The position numbers and the translations under genes are program-made. Below the pieces are notes generated by a model that was given only the letters and a program-made list of their open reading frames with translations, ran no database searches and was not told the DNA's origin. Below, in pieces: positions 1-5,209 of a stretch of DNA of 5,613 nucleotides (position 1 is the stretch's first letter; each line of letters begins with the position of its first letter). Source of the DNA: UBA4615 sp044371545 (lineage in GTDB: Bacteria; Pseudomonadota; Gammaproteobacteria; Burkholderiales; Burkholderiaceae_E); NCBI GenBank assembly GCA_044371545.1, contig JBILTM010000272.1:1-5613 (forward strand). Reading direction: 5' to 3'.

Positions 1-354
1 GAGGCGGTGTTCGAGCGCTACGAGCGCGCGCTCGTCTCGAACGACGTCGCGGTGCTCGACGAGTTGTTCTGGAACCACCCGATGACGCTGCGCTTCGGCG
101 CGACCGAGAACCTCTGGAGCTACGACGAGATCGCTGCGTTCCGCGCGTCGCGCCCGTCGGTCGGCTTGCAGCGGCGCATCGTGAAGAAGGTGATCCAGAC
201 CTTCGGGCGCGACTTCGCCACCGCGAGCGTGCAGTTCGAGCGCGAGGGCCGGCCGAACTGGGTCGGGCGCCAGCAGCAGACCTGGGTGCGCACCGCCGCC
301 GGCTGGCGCGTCGTCGCCGCGCACGTCAGCTTCATGGGCCTGCCGCCGCCGTGA
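1..354 (+). CDS. hpxZ: HpxZ/AtzH-like protein (DUF3225, NTF2-like fold), 5' end cut off
   Basis: The reading frame is open from base 1 to the TGA at 352-354 (117 residues seen). It is partial: the frame enters the window as E-A-V-F-E-R-Y, and the family normally has roughly 10-15 more N-terminal residues, so the GTG at 7-9 is probably an internal valine codon. Recognisable family stretches are RYERALVSNDVAVLDELFW near the start, the central FGATENLWSYDEIAAFRASRP, TFGRDFATA, and the C-terminal GRQQQTW and GWRVVAAHVS. These match DUF3225 proteins named HpxZ (oxalurate catabolism) or AtzH (cyanuric acid/carboxybiuret pathway), small cytoplasmic SnoaL/NTF2-like proteins of unknown biochemical role. 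In the family they are usually encoded just after an AtzG (DUF4089) and AtzE-type amidase pair. Here the gene runs straight into the ABC permease gene with overlapping GTGA, implying co-translation. The family call is firm; the pathway is inferred. Confidence 0.85.
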   Translation, partial: EAVFERYERALVSNDVAVLDELFWNHPMTLRFGATENLWSYDEIAAFRASRPSVGLQRRIVKKVIQTFGRDFATASVQFEREGRPNWVGRQQQTWVRTAAGWRVVAAHVSFMGLPPP

Positions 355-1364
355 CCCGCCTCGCGCTGCTGCGGATCGTCGGTGCGCTGCCGAACCTGCT
401 CGGCGTGATCGTCGTCACCTTCCTGCTCACGCGCGCGCTGCCCGGCGACCCGGCCGCCTACTTCGCCGGGCAGTCGGCCTCCGAGGAGGCGATCGAGCAG
501 ATCCGCGCGAAGCTCGGGCTCGATCGGCCGCTGCCCGAGCAGTTCGTCGCCTACGTGGCCGACCTCGCGCGCGGCGAGCTCGGCCAGTCGCTGTCGACTG
601 GCCAGTCGGTCGCGAGCGAGCTCGCCGCGCGGCTGCCCGCGTCGATCGAGCTGACGCTGGTGGCGCTGGTGCTCGCGGTCGCGGTGTCGCTGCCGCTCGG
701 CGTCGCGGCGGCGGTGCGGCAGGGCTCGTGGGTCGATCAGCTCGCGCGGCTCGTCACCACCGCCGGGGTGTCGCTGCCGGTGTTCTTCACCGGGCTGCTG
801 CTGACCTGGCTGCTCTACTTCAAGCTCGGTTGGGCGCCGTCGCCGATCGGTCGGCTCGACCCGTCGTTCTCGCCGCCGCCGACGGTCACCGGGCTGTACC
901 TCGTCGACGCACTGCTCGCACGAGACCTCGAGCTGTGGCGCGCCTGCGCCGGCCAGCTGGTGATGCCGGCGGTCACGATGGCGCTCTTCGTGCTCGCGCC
1001 GATCACGCGCATGACGCGCGCCTCGATGCTGTCGGTGCTGTCGGCCGACTTCGTGCGGACAGCGCGCGCGCTCGGGCTGCGCACGCCCACGGTGCTGGTG
1101 CGCTACGCGCTGCGCAACGCACTGCTGCCGGTGGTGACGACGCTCGGCATGGTGTTCTCGTTCCTGCTCGGCTCGAACGTGCTGGTCGAGAAGGTCTTCG
1201 CGTGGCCCGGCATCGGCTCGTTCGCGATCGAGTCGCTGACCGCGTCCGACTACGCGCCGGTGCAGGGCTTCGTGCTGACGATGGGCGTGCTGTACGTGCT
1301 GCTCAACCTCGCGATCGACCTCGCCTACCTGCTGATCGACCCGCGGGTCGCGATGCAGGGCTGA
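351..1364 (+). CDS. ABC transporter permease, DppB/OppB type (peptide/nickel family)
   Basis: This 337-residue inner-membrane permease has the normal length for DppB proteins. It starts at GTG 351, overlapping the TGA of the HpxZ-like gene (GTGA), with no clear Shine-Dalgarno motif, so translation probably depends on coupling. About six membrane segments can be read, near residues 9-29, 100-122, 132-157, 200-220, 262-283 and 307-329. The TM1 end TRALPGDPA is typical of the family, as is the periplasmic stretch KLGLDRPLPEQF (about 54-65). The EAA loop that contacts the ATPases spans about residues 235-261 (VRTARALGL through RNALLPV), followed by VLVEKVFAWPGIG (about 277-289) and the C-terminal LIDPRV. 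It would pair with the next permease to form the membrane channel. Substrate cannot be read from the permease; peptides, nickel, opines, glutathione or small amides are all known for relatives. Confidence 0.95.
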   Translation: MTRLALLRIVGALPNLLGVIVVTFLLTRALPGDPAAYFAGQSASEEAIEQIRAKLGLDRPLPEQFVAYVADLARGELGQSLSTGQSVASELAARLPASIELTLVALVLAVAVSLPLGVAAAVRQGSWVDQLARLVTTAGVSLPVFFTGLLLTWLLYFKLGWAPSPIGRLDPSFSPPPTVTGLYLVDALLARDLELWRACAGQLVMPAVTMALFVLAPITRMTRASMLSVLSADFVRTARALGLRTPTVLVRYALRNALLPVVTTLGMVFSFLLGSNVLVEKVFAWPGIGSFAIESLTASDYAPVQGFVLTMGVLYVLLNLAIDLAYLLIDPRVAMQG

Positions 1365-1372
1365 GCCGGCGC

Positions 1373-2248
1373 ATGAGTGCGGTGCCCGCGTCCGCTGCCC
1401 CCGCCGCCCCGCGCGGCGGCCACCTGCGCTACGTGCTGACCGAGAACCCGGTCACTGCGATCGCCGCGCTGCTGTTCGCGGGGTTGGTCGCGCTGGCGAT
1501 CTTCGGTCCGTGGCTCGCGCCGCACGACCCGCTCGCGACCGCACCCGCGCGGGCGCTGCAGCCGCCGTCGGTCGCGCACTGGTTCGGCACCGACGCGCTC
1601 GGGCGCGACATCCTGTCGCGCTGCATCGTCGCCGCGCGGCTGGACCTCGGGCTCGCGGTCGCCGCGGTCGCGCTGTCGTTCGCGGTCGGTGCGACGCTCG
1701 GCGCCGCGGCCGGCTTCTTCGGCGGCTGGCCCGACCGGATCGTGTCGCGCGTCGCCGACACGATCATGGCGTTCCCGCTCTTCGTGCTCGCGATGGGCAT
1801 CGTCGCGGCGCTCGGCAACACGCTCGCGAACATCGTCATCGCCACCGCGATCGTCAACCTGCCCTTCTACATCCGCGTCGCGCGCGCCGAGGCGAACGTG
1901 CGGCGCGAGGCGGGCTTCGTCGAGTCGGCGCGGCTCGCCGGCAACGGCGAGTGGGGCGTGCTGATGCGCCACGTGTTCCCGAACCTGCTGCCGCCGATCG
2001 CGGTGCAGGTGTCGCTGAACATGGGCTGGGCGATCCTGAACGCGGCCGGGCTGTCGTTCATCGGGCTGGGCGTGCGACCGCCGACCCCGGAGTGGGGGAT
2101 CATGGTCGCAGAGGGCGCGCAGTACATCGTGTCCGGCGAGTGGTGGGTGGCGCTCTTCCCGGGCGCGGTGCTGATGCTCGCGGTGTTCTCGTTCAACCTG
2201 CTCGGCGACGCGCTGCGCGACCTGCTCGACCCGAGGCGGCGCACGTGA
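1373..2248 (+). CDS. ABC transporter permease, DppC/OppC type (peptide/nickel family)
   Basis: This is a 291-residue partner permease. ATG 1373 is chosen because it lies 8 bases after the upstream stop, and the frame before it reads as low-complexity Arg/Ala sequence antiparallel in style to real coding. A short Ala/Pro-rich cytoplasmic tail (1-16) precedes an OppC N-terminal domain with TM1 at about 27-49. Family motifs are WFGTDALGRDILSR (70-83), the EAA loop (about 182-208, ESARLAG through FPNLLPP), LSFIGLG (227-233), PEWG (239-242) and the C-terminal LLGDALRDLLDPR (276-288). All parts expected of a functional permease are present. Its TGA overlaps the GTG of the following ATPase gene (GTGA at 2245-2248), so the two are probably translated together. 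Substrate specificity is not visible. Confidence 0.95.
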   Translation: MSAVPASAAPAAPRGGHLRYVLTENPVTAIAALLFAGLVALAIFGPWLAPHDPLATAPARALQPPSVAHWFGTDALGRDILSRCIVAARLDLGLAVAAVALSFAVGATLGAAAGFFGGWPDRIVSRVADTIMAFPLFVLAMGIVAALGNTLANIVIATAIVNLPFYIRVARAEANVRREAGFVESARLAGNGEWGVLMRHVFPNLLPPIAVQVSLNMGWAILNAAGLSFIGLGVRPPTPEWGIMVAEGAQYIVSGEWWVALFPGAVLMLAVFSFNLLGDALRDLLDPRRRT

Positions 2249-3228
2249 GCGAGGGCGCGCCCCCGCTGCTGTCGATCGACGACGTGTCGCTCGAGTTCCG
2301 CACGCGCAGCGGCACGGTGCGCGCGCTGCAGCACGTCGGCCTCACCGTCGCGCGGGGCGAGATCGTCGGTCTCGTCGGCGAGTCGGGTTCGGGCAAGTCG
2401 GTGCTCTGCTATGCGCTGCTCGGCCTGTCCGACCGCGCCGCACGGATCACCTCCGGCTCGATCCGCTTCGACGGCATCGACCTGCGGGCGGCGAGCGAGC
2501 GCGAGCTGCAGGACCTGCGCGGCCGCGAGATCGGCATGGTGTTCCAGAACCCGCGCGCGGCGCTGAACCCGATCCGCTCGATCGGCCGCCAGCTCGAGGA
2601 CGTGCTGCGGCGGCACCACGCGATCCGCGCGCAGGACCTGCGCGAGCGCGCGGTCGCCTGCCTGCGCGAGGTCGCGATCGCGGACCCCGAGCGGCGCTTC
2701 GACGCGTATCCGTTCGAGCTGTCGGGTGGCATGTGCCAGCGGGTGATGATCGCGCTCGCGATGTCGAGCCGGCCGCGGCTGCTGATCGCCGACGAGCCGA
2801 CCACCGGGCTCGACGTGACGACGCAGGCGGCGGTGCTCGCGCTGATCCGCGAGCGCGCGCGCGCCGACCGGGTCGCGACGCTGCTGATCACGCACGACCT
2901 CGCGCTCGCGGCCGACTTCTGCGACCGCATCGTCGTGATGCACGCCGGACACGTCGTCGAGACCGGCGCGACCGCGCGGCTCTTCGCCGCGCCGCGCCAC
3001 CCGTACACGCAGGCGCTGATCGCCTCGACGCCGGCCGGCCGCGCGTCGCTCGACGAGCTGCGCCCGATCGCCGGCGGCCTGCCCGACCTGCGCCGCGCCG
3101 ACCTGCCGTCCTGCCGCTTCGTCGAGCGCTGTCCGCGCGCGCTGCCGTCGTGCCGCGACACGCTGCGGCACGTGCGCGCCCACGCCACCGAGGACTTCGC
3201 ATGCTCGAACCCGCTGCCCGCGAGCTGA
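2245..3228 (+). CDS. ABC transporter ATP-binding protein, DppD/OppD type
   Basis: This 327-residue cytoplasmic ATPase starts at GTG 2245. GAGG at 2233-2236 gives an 8-base spacing, and the start overlaps the DppC-like stop. Nucleotide-binding motifs are complete: Walker A GESGSGKS (45-52, Lys51), Q-loop Gln101 in VFQNP, signature LSGGM (159-163, followed by CQR), Walker B LLIADEPT (179-186, Asp183 and catalytic Glu184), D-loop GLD (188-190) and H-loop His217. The C-terminal oligopeptide-transporter extension begins around residue 240 with the HPYT motif (252-255). It carries four cysteines, C290, C296, C303 and C320 (CX5CX6CX16C). In characterised OppD/DppD-type proteins this pattern holds a [4Fe-4S] cluster. 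The protein would form a heterodimer with the DppF-like ATPase encoded next and energise uptake through the two permeases. Confidence 0.95.
   Translation: MSEGAPPLLSIDDVSLEFRTRSGTVRALQHVGLTVARGEIVGLVGESGSGKSVLCYALLGLSDRAARITSGSIRFDGIDLRAASERELQDLRGREIGMVFQNPRAALNPIRSIGRQLEDVLRRHHAIRAQDLRERAVACLREVAIADPERRFDAYPFELSGGMCQRVMIALAMSSRPRLLIADEPTTGLDVTTQAAVLALIRERARADRVATLLITHDLALAADFCDRIVVMHAGHVVETGATARLFAAPRHPYTQALIASTPAGRASLDELRPIAGGLPDLRRADLPSCRFVERCPRALPSCRDTLRHVRAHATEDFACSNPLPAS
3190..3193 (+). promoter_or_regulatory. Ribosome binding site (GAGG) supporting the DppF-like start inside the upstream gene
   Basis: GAGG lies 7 bases before ATG 3201 and within the coding sequence of the DppD-like gene. 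It is the best purine-rich match in this stretch and supports the start that gives a 28-base overlap between the two ATPase genes. Confidence 0.55.
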
Positions 3229-4220
3229 GCGCGTCCGCCGCGGCGCCGCCCGCCGCCGACGCGGCGCCCCTGGTCGAGGCGAAGGGCCTGTCGAAGCGCT
3301 TCGTGCTCGGCCGGGGCCGCAACGCGCCGCGGCTGCATGCGGTCGACGCGGTCGACCTCGCGCTGCGGCGCGGCGAGTCGGTCGGCCTCGTCGGCGAGTC
3401 CGGCTGCGGCAAGTCGACGCTGGCGCGGCTGCTCGCGCGCCTGCTCGATCCGACCGAGGGCTCGATCGTCTTCGAGGGCCGCGACATCGGCGCGATGCCG
3501 GCCCGCACCTTCGCGACCTCGGGCACCCGCGCGCGGATCCAGCTGGTGTTCCAGGATGCGACCGACAGCCTCGACCCGCGCCAGACCGCGCGCGACGCGA
3601 TCGCCGAGCCGGCGATGCGGCTGGGGCTGCCGGGCGACGTCGAGGCGCGGGTGCGGCGCGTCGCCGACGAGGTCGGCCTGCCGCCCGAGCTGCTCGGGCG
3701 GTATCCGCACCAGCTCTCGGGCGGGCAGCGCGCCCGCGTCGGCATCGCGCGCGCGCTCGCGCCCGAGCCGTCGCTGCTGATCCTCGACGAGCCGACCGCG
3801 GCCCTCGACGTGTCGGTGCAGGCGGTGGTGCTGCAGCTGCTCGCGCGGCTGCGCCGCGAGCGCGGCCTCACCTACCTGTTCGTCTCGCACGACCTGAACG
3901 TCGTGCGGCTGCTGTGCGACCGCGTCGTCGTGATGTACCTCGGCCGCATCGTCGAGGAGGGGCCCGCGGCCGAGGTGTTCGCCGCGCCCGGCCATCCGTA
4001 CACGCGCGCGCTGCTGTCGGCGATCCCGGGCAGCGGCCGCACGCCCGAGCCGCTGCCCGGCGAGGTCCGCAGCCCGATCGACCCCGACCCGAACGCCTGC
4101 CGCTTCCACGGGCGCTGCCCGATCGGCGAGGCGTCCTGCGCGAAGGCGATGCCTGCGCTGCGGGCGATGCCCGGCTCGCCGCCGGGTCACCGCGTCGCCT
4201 GCCTGAAGATGCCCGGCTGA
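3201..4220 (+). CDS. ABC transporter ATP-binding protein, DppF/OppF type
   Basis: This 339-residue second ATPase starts at ATG 3201, overlapping the previous gene by 28 bases. An Ala/Pro-rich N-terminal stretch (about 1-23) of no clear function precedes the nucleotide-binding domain. Motifs are Walker A GESGCGKST (65-73, Lys71), Q-loop Gln118 in VFQDATDSLDPR, signature LSGGQ (172-176, followed by RARVGIARAL), Walker B LLILDEPT (192-199, Asp196 and Glu197), D-loop ALD (201-203) and H-loop His230. The C-terminal extension has HPYT (265-268) and cysteines C300, C306, C313 and C334 (CX5CX6CX20C), a likely Fe-S ligand set like that of the partner. Both ATP sites of the heterodimer therefore look catalytically intact. 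The DATDSLDPR and RARVG variants differ from the commonest OppF wording (PYxSLNPR, RQRIG) and suggest a distinct subfamily. ATG 3201 is the only convincing start. Confidence 0.94.
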   Translation: MLEPAARELSASAAAPPAADAAPLVEAKGLSKRFVLGRGRNAPRLHAVDAVDLALRRGESVGLVGESGCGKSTLARLLARLLDPTEGSIVFEGRDIGAMPARTFATSGTRARIQLVFQDATDSLDPRQTARDAIAEPAMRLGLPGDVEARVRRVADEVGLPPELLGRYPHQLSGGQRARVGIARALAPEPSLLILDEPTAALDVSVQAVVLQLLARLRRERGLTYLFVSHDLNVVRLLCDRVVVMYLGRIVEEGPAAEVFAAPGHPYTRALLSAIPGSGRTPEPLPGEVRSPIDPDPNACRFHGRCPIGEASCAKAMPALRAMPGSPPGHRVACLKMPG

Positions 4221-4241
4221 GGCCGTGGCATCATTGACCGC

Positions 4242-4249
4242 AGGGAGGA
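4242..4249 (+). promoter_or_regulatory. Strong Shine-Dalgarno sequence AGGGAGGA for the GntR-family gene
   Basis: AGGGAGGA is the best ribosome-binding match in the window. It lies about 11-12 bases before ATG 4261, a little longer than ideal spacing. It is downstream of the alternative GTG 4225, whose only candidate site (GAGG 4219-4222) is 2 bases away and so too close. This decides in favour of ATG 4261. Confidence 0.6.
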
Positions 4250-4260
4250 TCGCTCCACCG

Positions 4261-4929
4261 ATGGCCGTCAACCTCGCGACGATGGTGTACGAGCTGGTCA
4301 AGCAGGACATCTTCGACTTCCGCCTGCTGCCCGGCGACCGGTTCACCGAGTCGGAGATCTCCGAGCGCGTGCAGGCCTCGCGCACGCCGGTCCGCGAGGC
4401 GCTGTACCGGCTCGAGCGCGACGGCTACCTCGAGGTGATGTTCCGCGCCGGCTGGCGCGTCAAGCCCTTCGACTTCCGCCAGTTCGAGGACCTCTACGAC
4501 CTGCGCATCGTGCTCGAGAGCACCGCGGTGCGGCGGCTGAGCGAGGCCGACGAGCGCCCGCAGCTCGAGGCGCTGCGCCGGATCTGGGCGGTGGCCGCCG
4601 ACGACCGCGAGACCGAGATGCGCGAGGTCGCGCGGCTCGACGAGTCGTTCCACGCGACGCTGGTCGCCGCGGCCGGCAACCAGGAGATGTCGCGGGTGCA
4701 CGCCGAGGTCACCGAGCGGATCCGGATCATCCGCCGCCTCGACTTCACCAAGGCGCCGCGGATCGACGCGACCTACCAGGAGCACGCGAAGATCCTGCGG
4801 GCGATCGCGCAGCGCCGCGCCGACCAGGCGGTGATGCTGCTGCGCACCCACGTCGAGGCGAGCAAGGCCGAGGTCCGCAAGATCACGCTGCACATGCTGC
4901 ACGAGGCCCGCGAGCGGTCGAACGACTGA
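4261..4929 (+). CDS. GntR-family transcriptional regulator, FadR/FCD subfamily
   Basis: This 222-residue DNA-binding regulator is of normal size for the subfamily. The N-terminal winged helix-turn-helix covers about residues 3-68, with the typical LLPGDRFTESEISERV (22-37) and SRTPVREALYRLERDGYL (40-57). The C-terminal FCD ligand-binding domain (about 74-215) keeps the metal-site residues Asp127, His131 (D-x3-H), His175 and His197. It should therefore bind a divalent metal and probably a small carboxylate or related effector. It follows the DppF-like gene by 40 bases (or 4 if the GTG at 4225 is used, adding 12 residues), with no promoter between them, so it is probably the last gene of the transporter operon. 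The obvious targets are this operon and perhaps the BMP gene downstream. The subfamily call is firm; ligand and targets are inferred. Confidence 0.93.
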   Translation: MAVNLATMVYELVKQDIFDFRLLPGDRFTESEISERVQASRTPVREALYRLERDGYLEVMFRAGWRVKPFDFRQFEDLYDLRIVLESTAVRRLSEADERPQLEALRRIWAVAADDRETEMREVARLDESFHATLVAAAGNQEMSRVHAEVTERIRIIRRLDFTKAPRIDATYQEHAKILRAIAQRRADQAVMLLRTHVEASKAEVRKITLHMLHEARERSND

Positions 4930-4991
4930 CCGCGCGGCCGGCCGACCCGCCCGCGGGCCGCACGCGCCTCGCCGCGGTGCGCGATCCGGCC

Positions 4992-5015
4992 GGGTCCGTG
5001 CGCCGCGGCGGACCC
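4992..5015. repeat. Inverted repeat GGGTCCG / CGGACCC
   Basis: Perfect 7-bp arms (4992-4998 and 5009-5015) flank a 10-base loop, 62 bases after the GntR-family stop. No T-run follows, so it is not an intrinsic terminator alone. A second, mutually exclusive 7-bp stem uses 5005-5011 (GCGGCGG) and 5016-5022 (CCGCCGC) with a 4-base loop. Such stems arise easily in GC-rich DNA, so function is uncertain. Confidence 0.35.
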
Positions 5016-5027
5016 CCGCCGCACCAA

Positions 5028-5053
5028 GTCGGCCTCGCACGCGCGAGGTCGGC
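5028..5053. repeat. Long hairpin, 11-bp stem with ACGC tetraloop
   Basis: Arms 5028-5038 and 5043-5053 pair over 11 positions: nine Watson-Crick pairs and two G-U wobbles (5029/5052 and 5032/5049). The core CCTCGC/GCGAGG is perfect. It is the longest stem in the intergenic region and lies directly before the terminator-like hairpin. It may stabilise the 3' end of the operon mRNA. Confidence 0.4.
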
Positions 5054-5057
5054 GCAT

Positions 5058-5080
5058 GGGGCGCGCTCCACGCCCCTTTT
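5058..5080 (+). terminator. Candidate intrinsic terminator of the transporter-GntR operon
   Basis: GGGGCG (5058-5063) and CGCCCC (5071-5076) form a perfect 6-bp all-GC stem with a 7-base loop, followed at once by TTTT (5077-5080). It sits 128 bases after the GntR-family stop and just before the candidate promoter of the BMP gene, as a boundary between two transcription units would. The T-run is short, so termination may be incomplete or Rho-assisted. Confidence 0.5.
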
Positions 5081-5096
5081 CCGGTAGGCACGGATC

Positions 5097-5125
5097 TTGC
5101 GAACTGGGCCGGACGATCTTGTATT
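5097..5125 (+). promoter_or_regulatory. Candidate sigma70-type promoter for the BMP-family gene
   Basis: TTGCGA (5097-5102) as -35 and TGTATT (5120-5125) as -10 are separated by exactly 17 bases; each matches four of six consensus positions. This is the most AT-rich patch of an otherwise GC-rich window and lies about 85 bases before the BMP start. The expected transcript start is near 5132. A repeated GATCTTG (5093-5099 and 5115-5121) overlaps both elements and could be a regulator site. Confidence 0.4.
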
Positions 5126-5135
5126 CATGTTGGTA

Positions 5136-5160
5136 TCCCGCGTCGATCCGAATCGCGGGA
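5136..5160 (+). repeat. Inverted repeat TCCCGCG / CGCGGGA in the BMP leader
   Basis: Perfect 7-bp arms (5136-5142 and 5154-5160) flank an 11-base loop, between the candidate promoter and the BMP start. As RNA it would form a hairpin about 40 bases before the Shine-Dalgarno; as DNA it could be an operator. A competing smaller stem CGAT/ATCG (5144-5147 with 5152-5155) is also possible. No riboswitch class is recognised. Confidence 0.35.
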
Positions 5161-5209
5161 ACCCGGACCGTCCGACCCCGGTCGCCACCCGCCTCGCCAA
5201 GGAGCCCCG

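Noticed and set aside
728..1372. Upstream extension of the DppC-like reading frame
   Set aside because: The frame is open but overlaps the DppB-like gene and translates to Arg/Ala-rich shadow sequence. Family similarity begins after ATG 1373.
1867..3183. 438-codon minus-strand open frame across the DppC/DppD-like junction
   Set aside because: The same GC-driven shadow; its composition is Arg/Gln/Ala-rich and the + strand genes carry all family motifs.
4225..4260. GTG 4225 as start of the GntR-family gene
   Set aside because: It would add 12 residues with no family similarity, has only a badly spaced GAGG upstream, and would bury the strong AGGGAGGA at 4242-4249 within the gene.
2409..4385. 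Very long open frame on the minus strand (658 codons) antisense to both ATPase genes
   Set aside because: It is the mirror of strongly conserved ABC ATPase genes in GC-rich DNA, where antisense frames stay open by codon bias. Its translation is Arg/Ala/Gly-rich low-complexity sequence without any domain.
4992..5022. Intrinsic terminator at the GGGTCCG/CGGACCC hairpin
   Set aside because: No T-rich run follows. The hairpin at 5058-5080 has the TTTT tail and is the better candidate.
5119..5136. Near-palindromic FadR/VanR-type operator around TTGTATTCATGTTGGTAT
   Set aside because: The two halves form a direct rather than an inverted repeat, so it does not fit the usual GntR/FCD palindrome. 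It was kept only as a possible repeat-type site.
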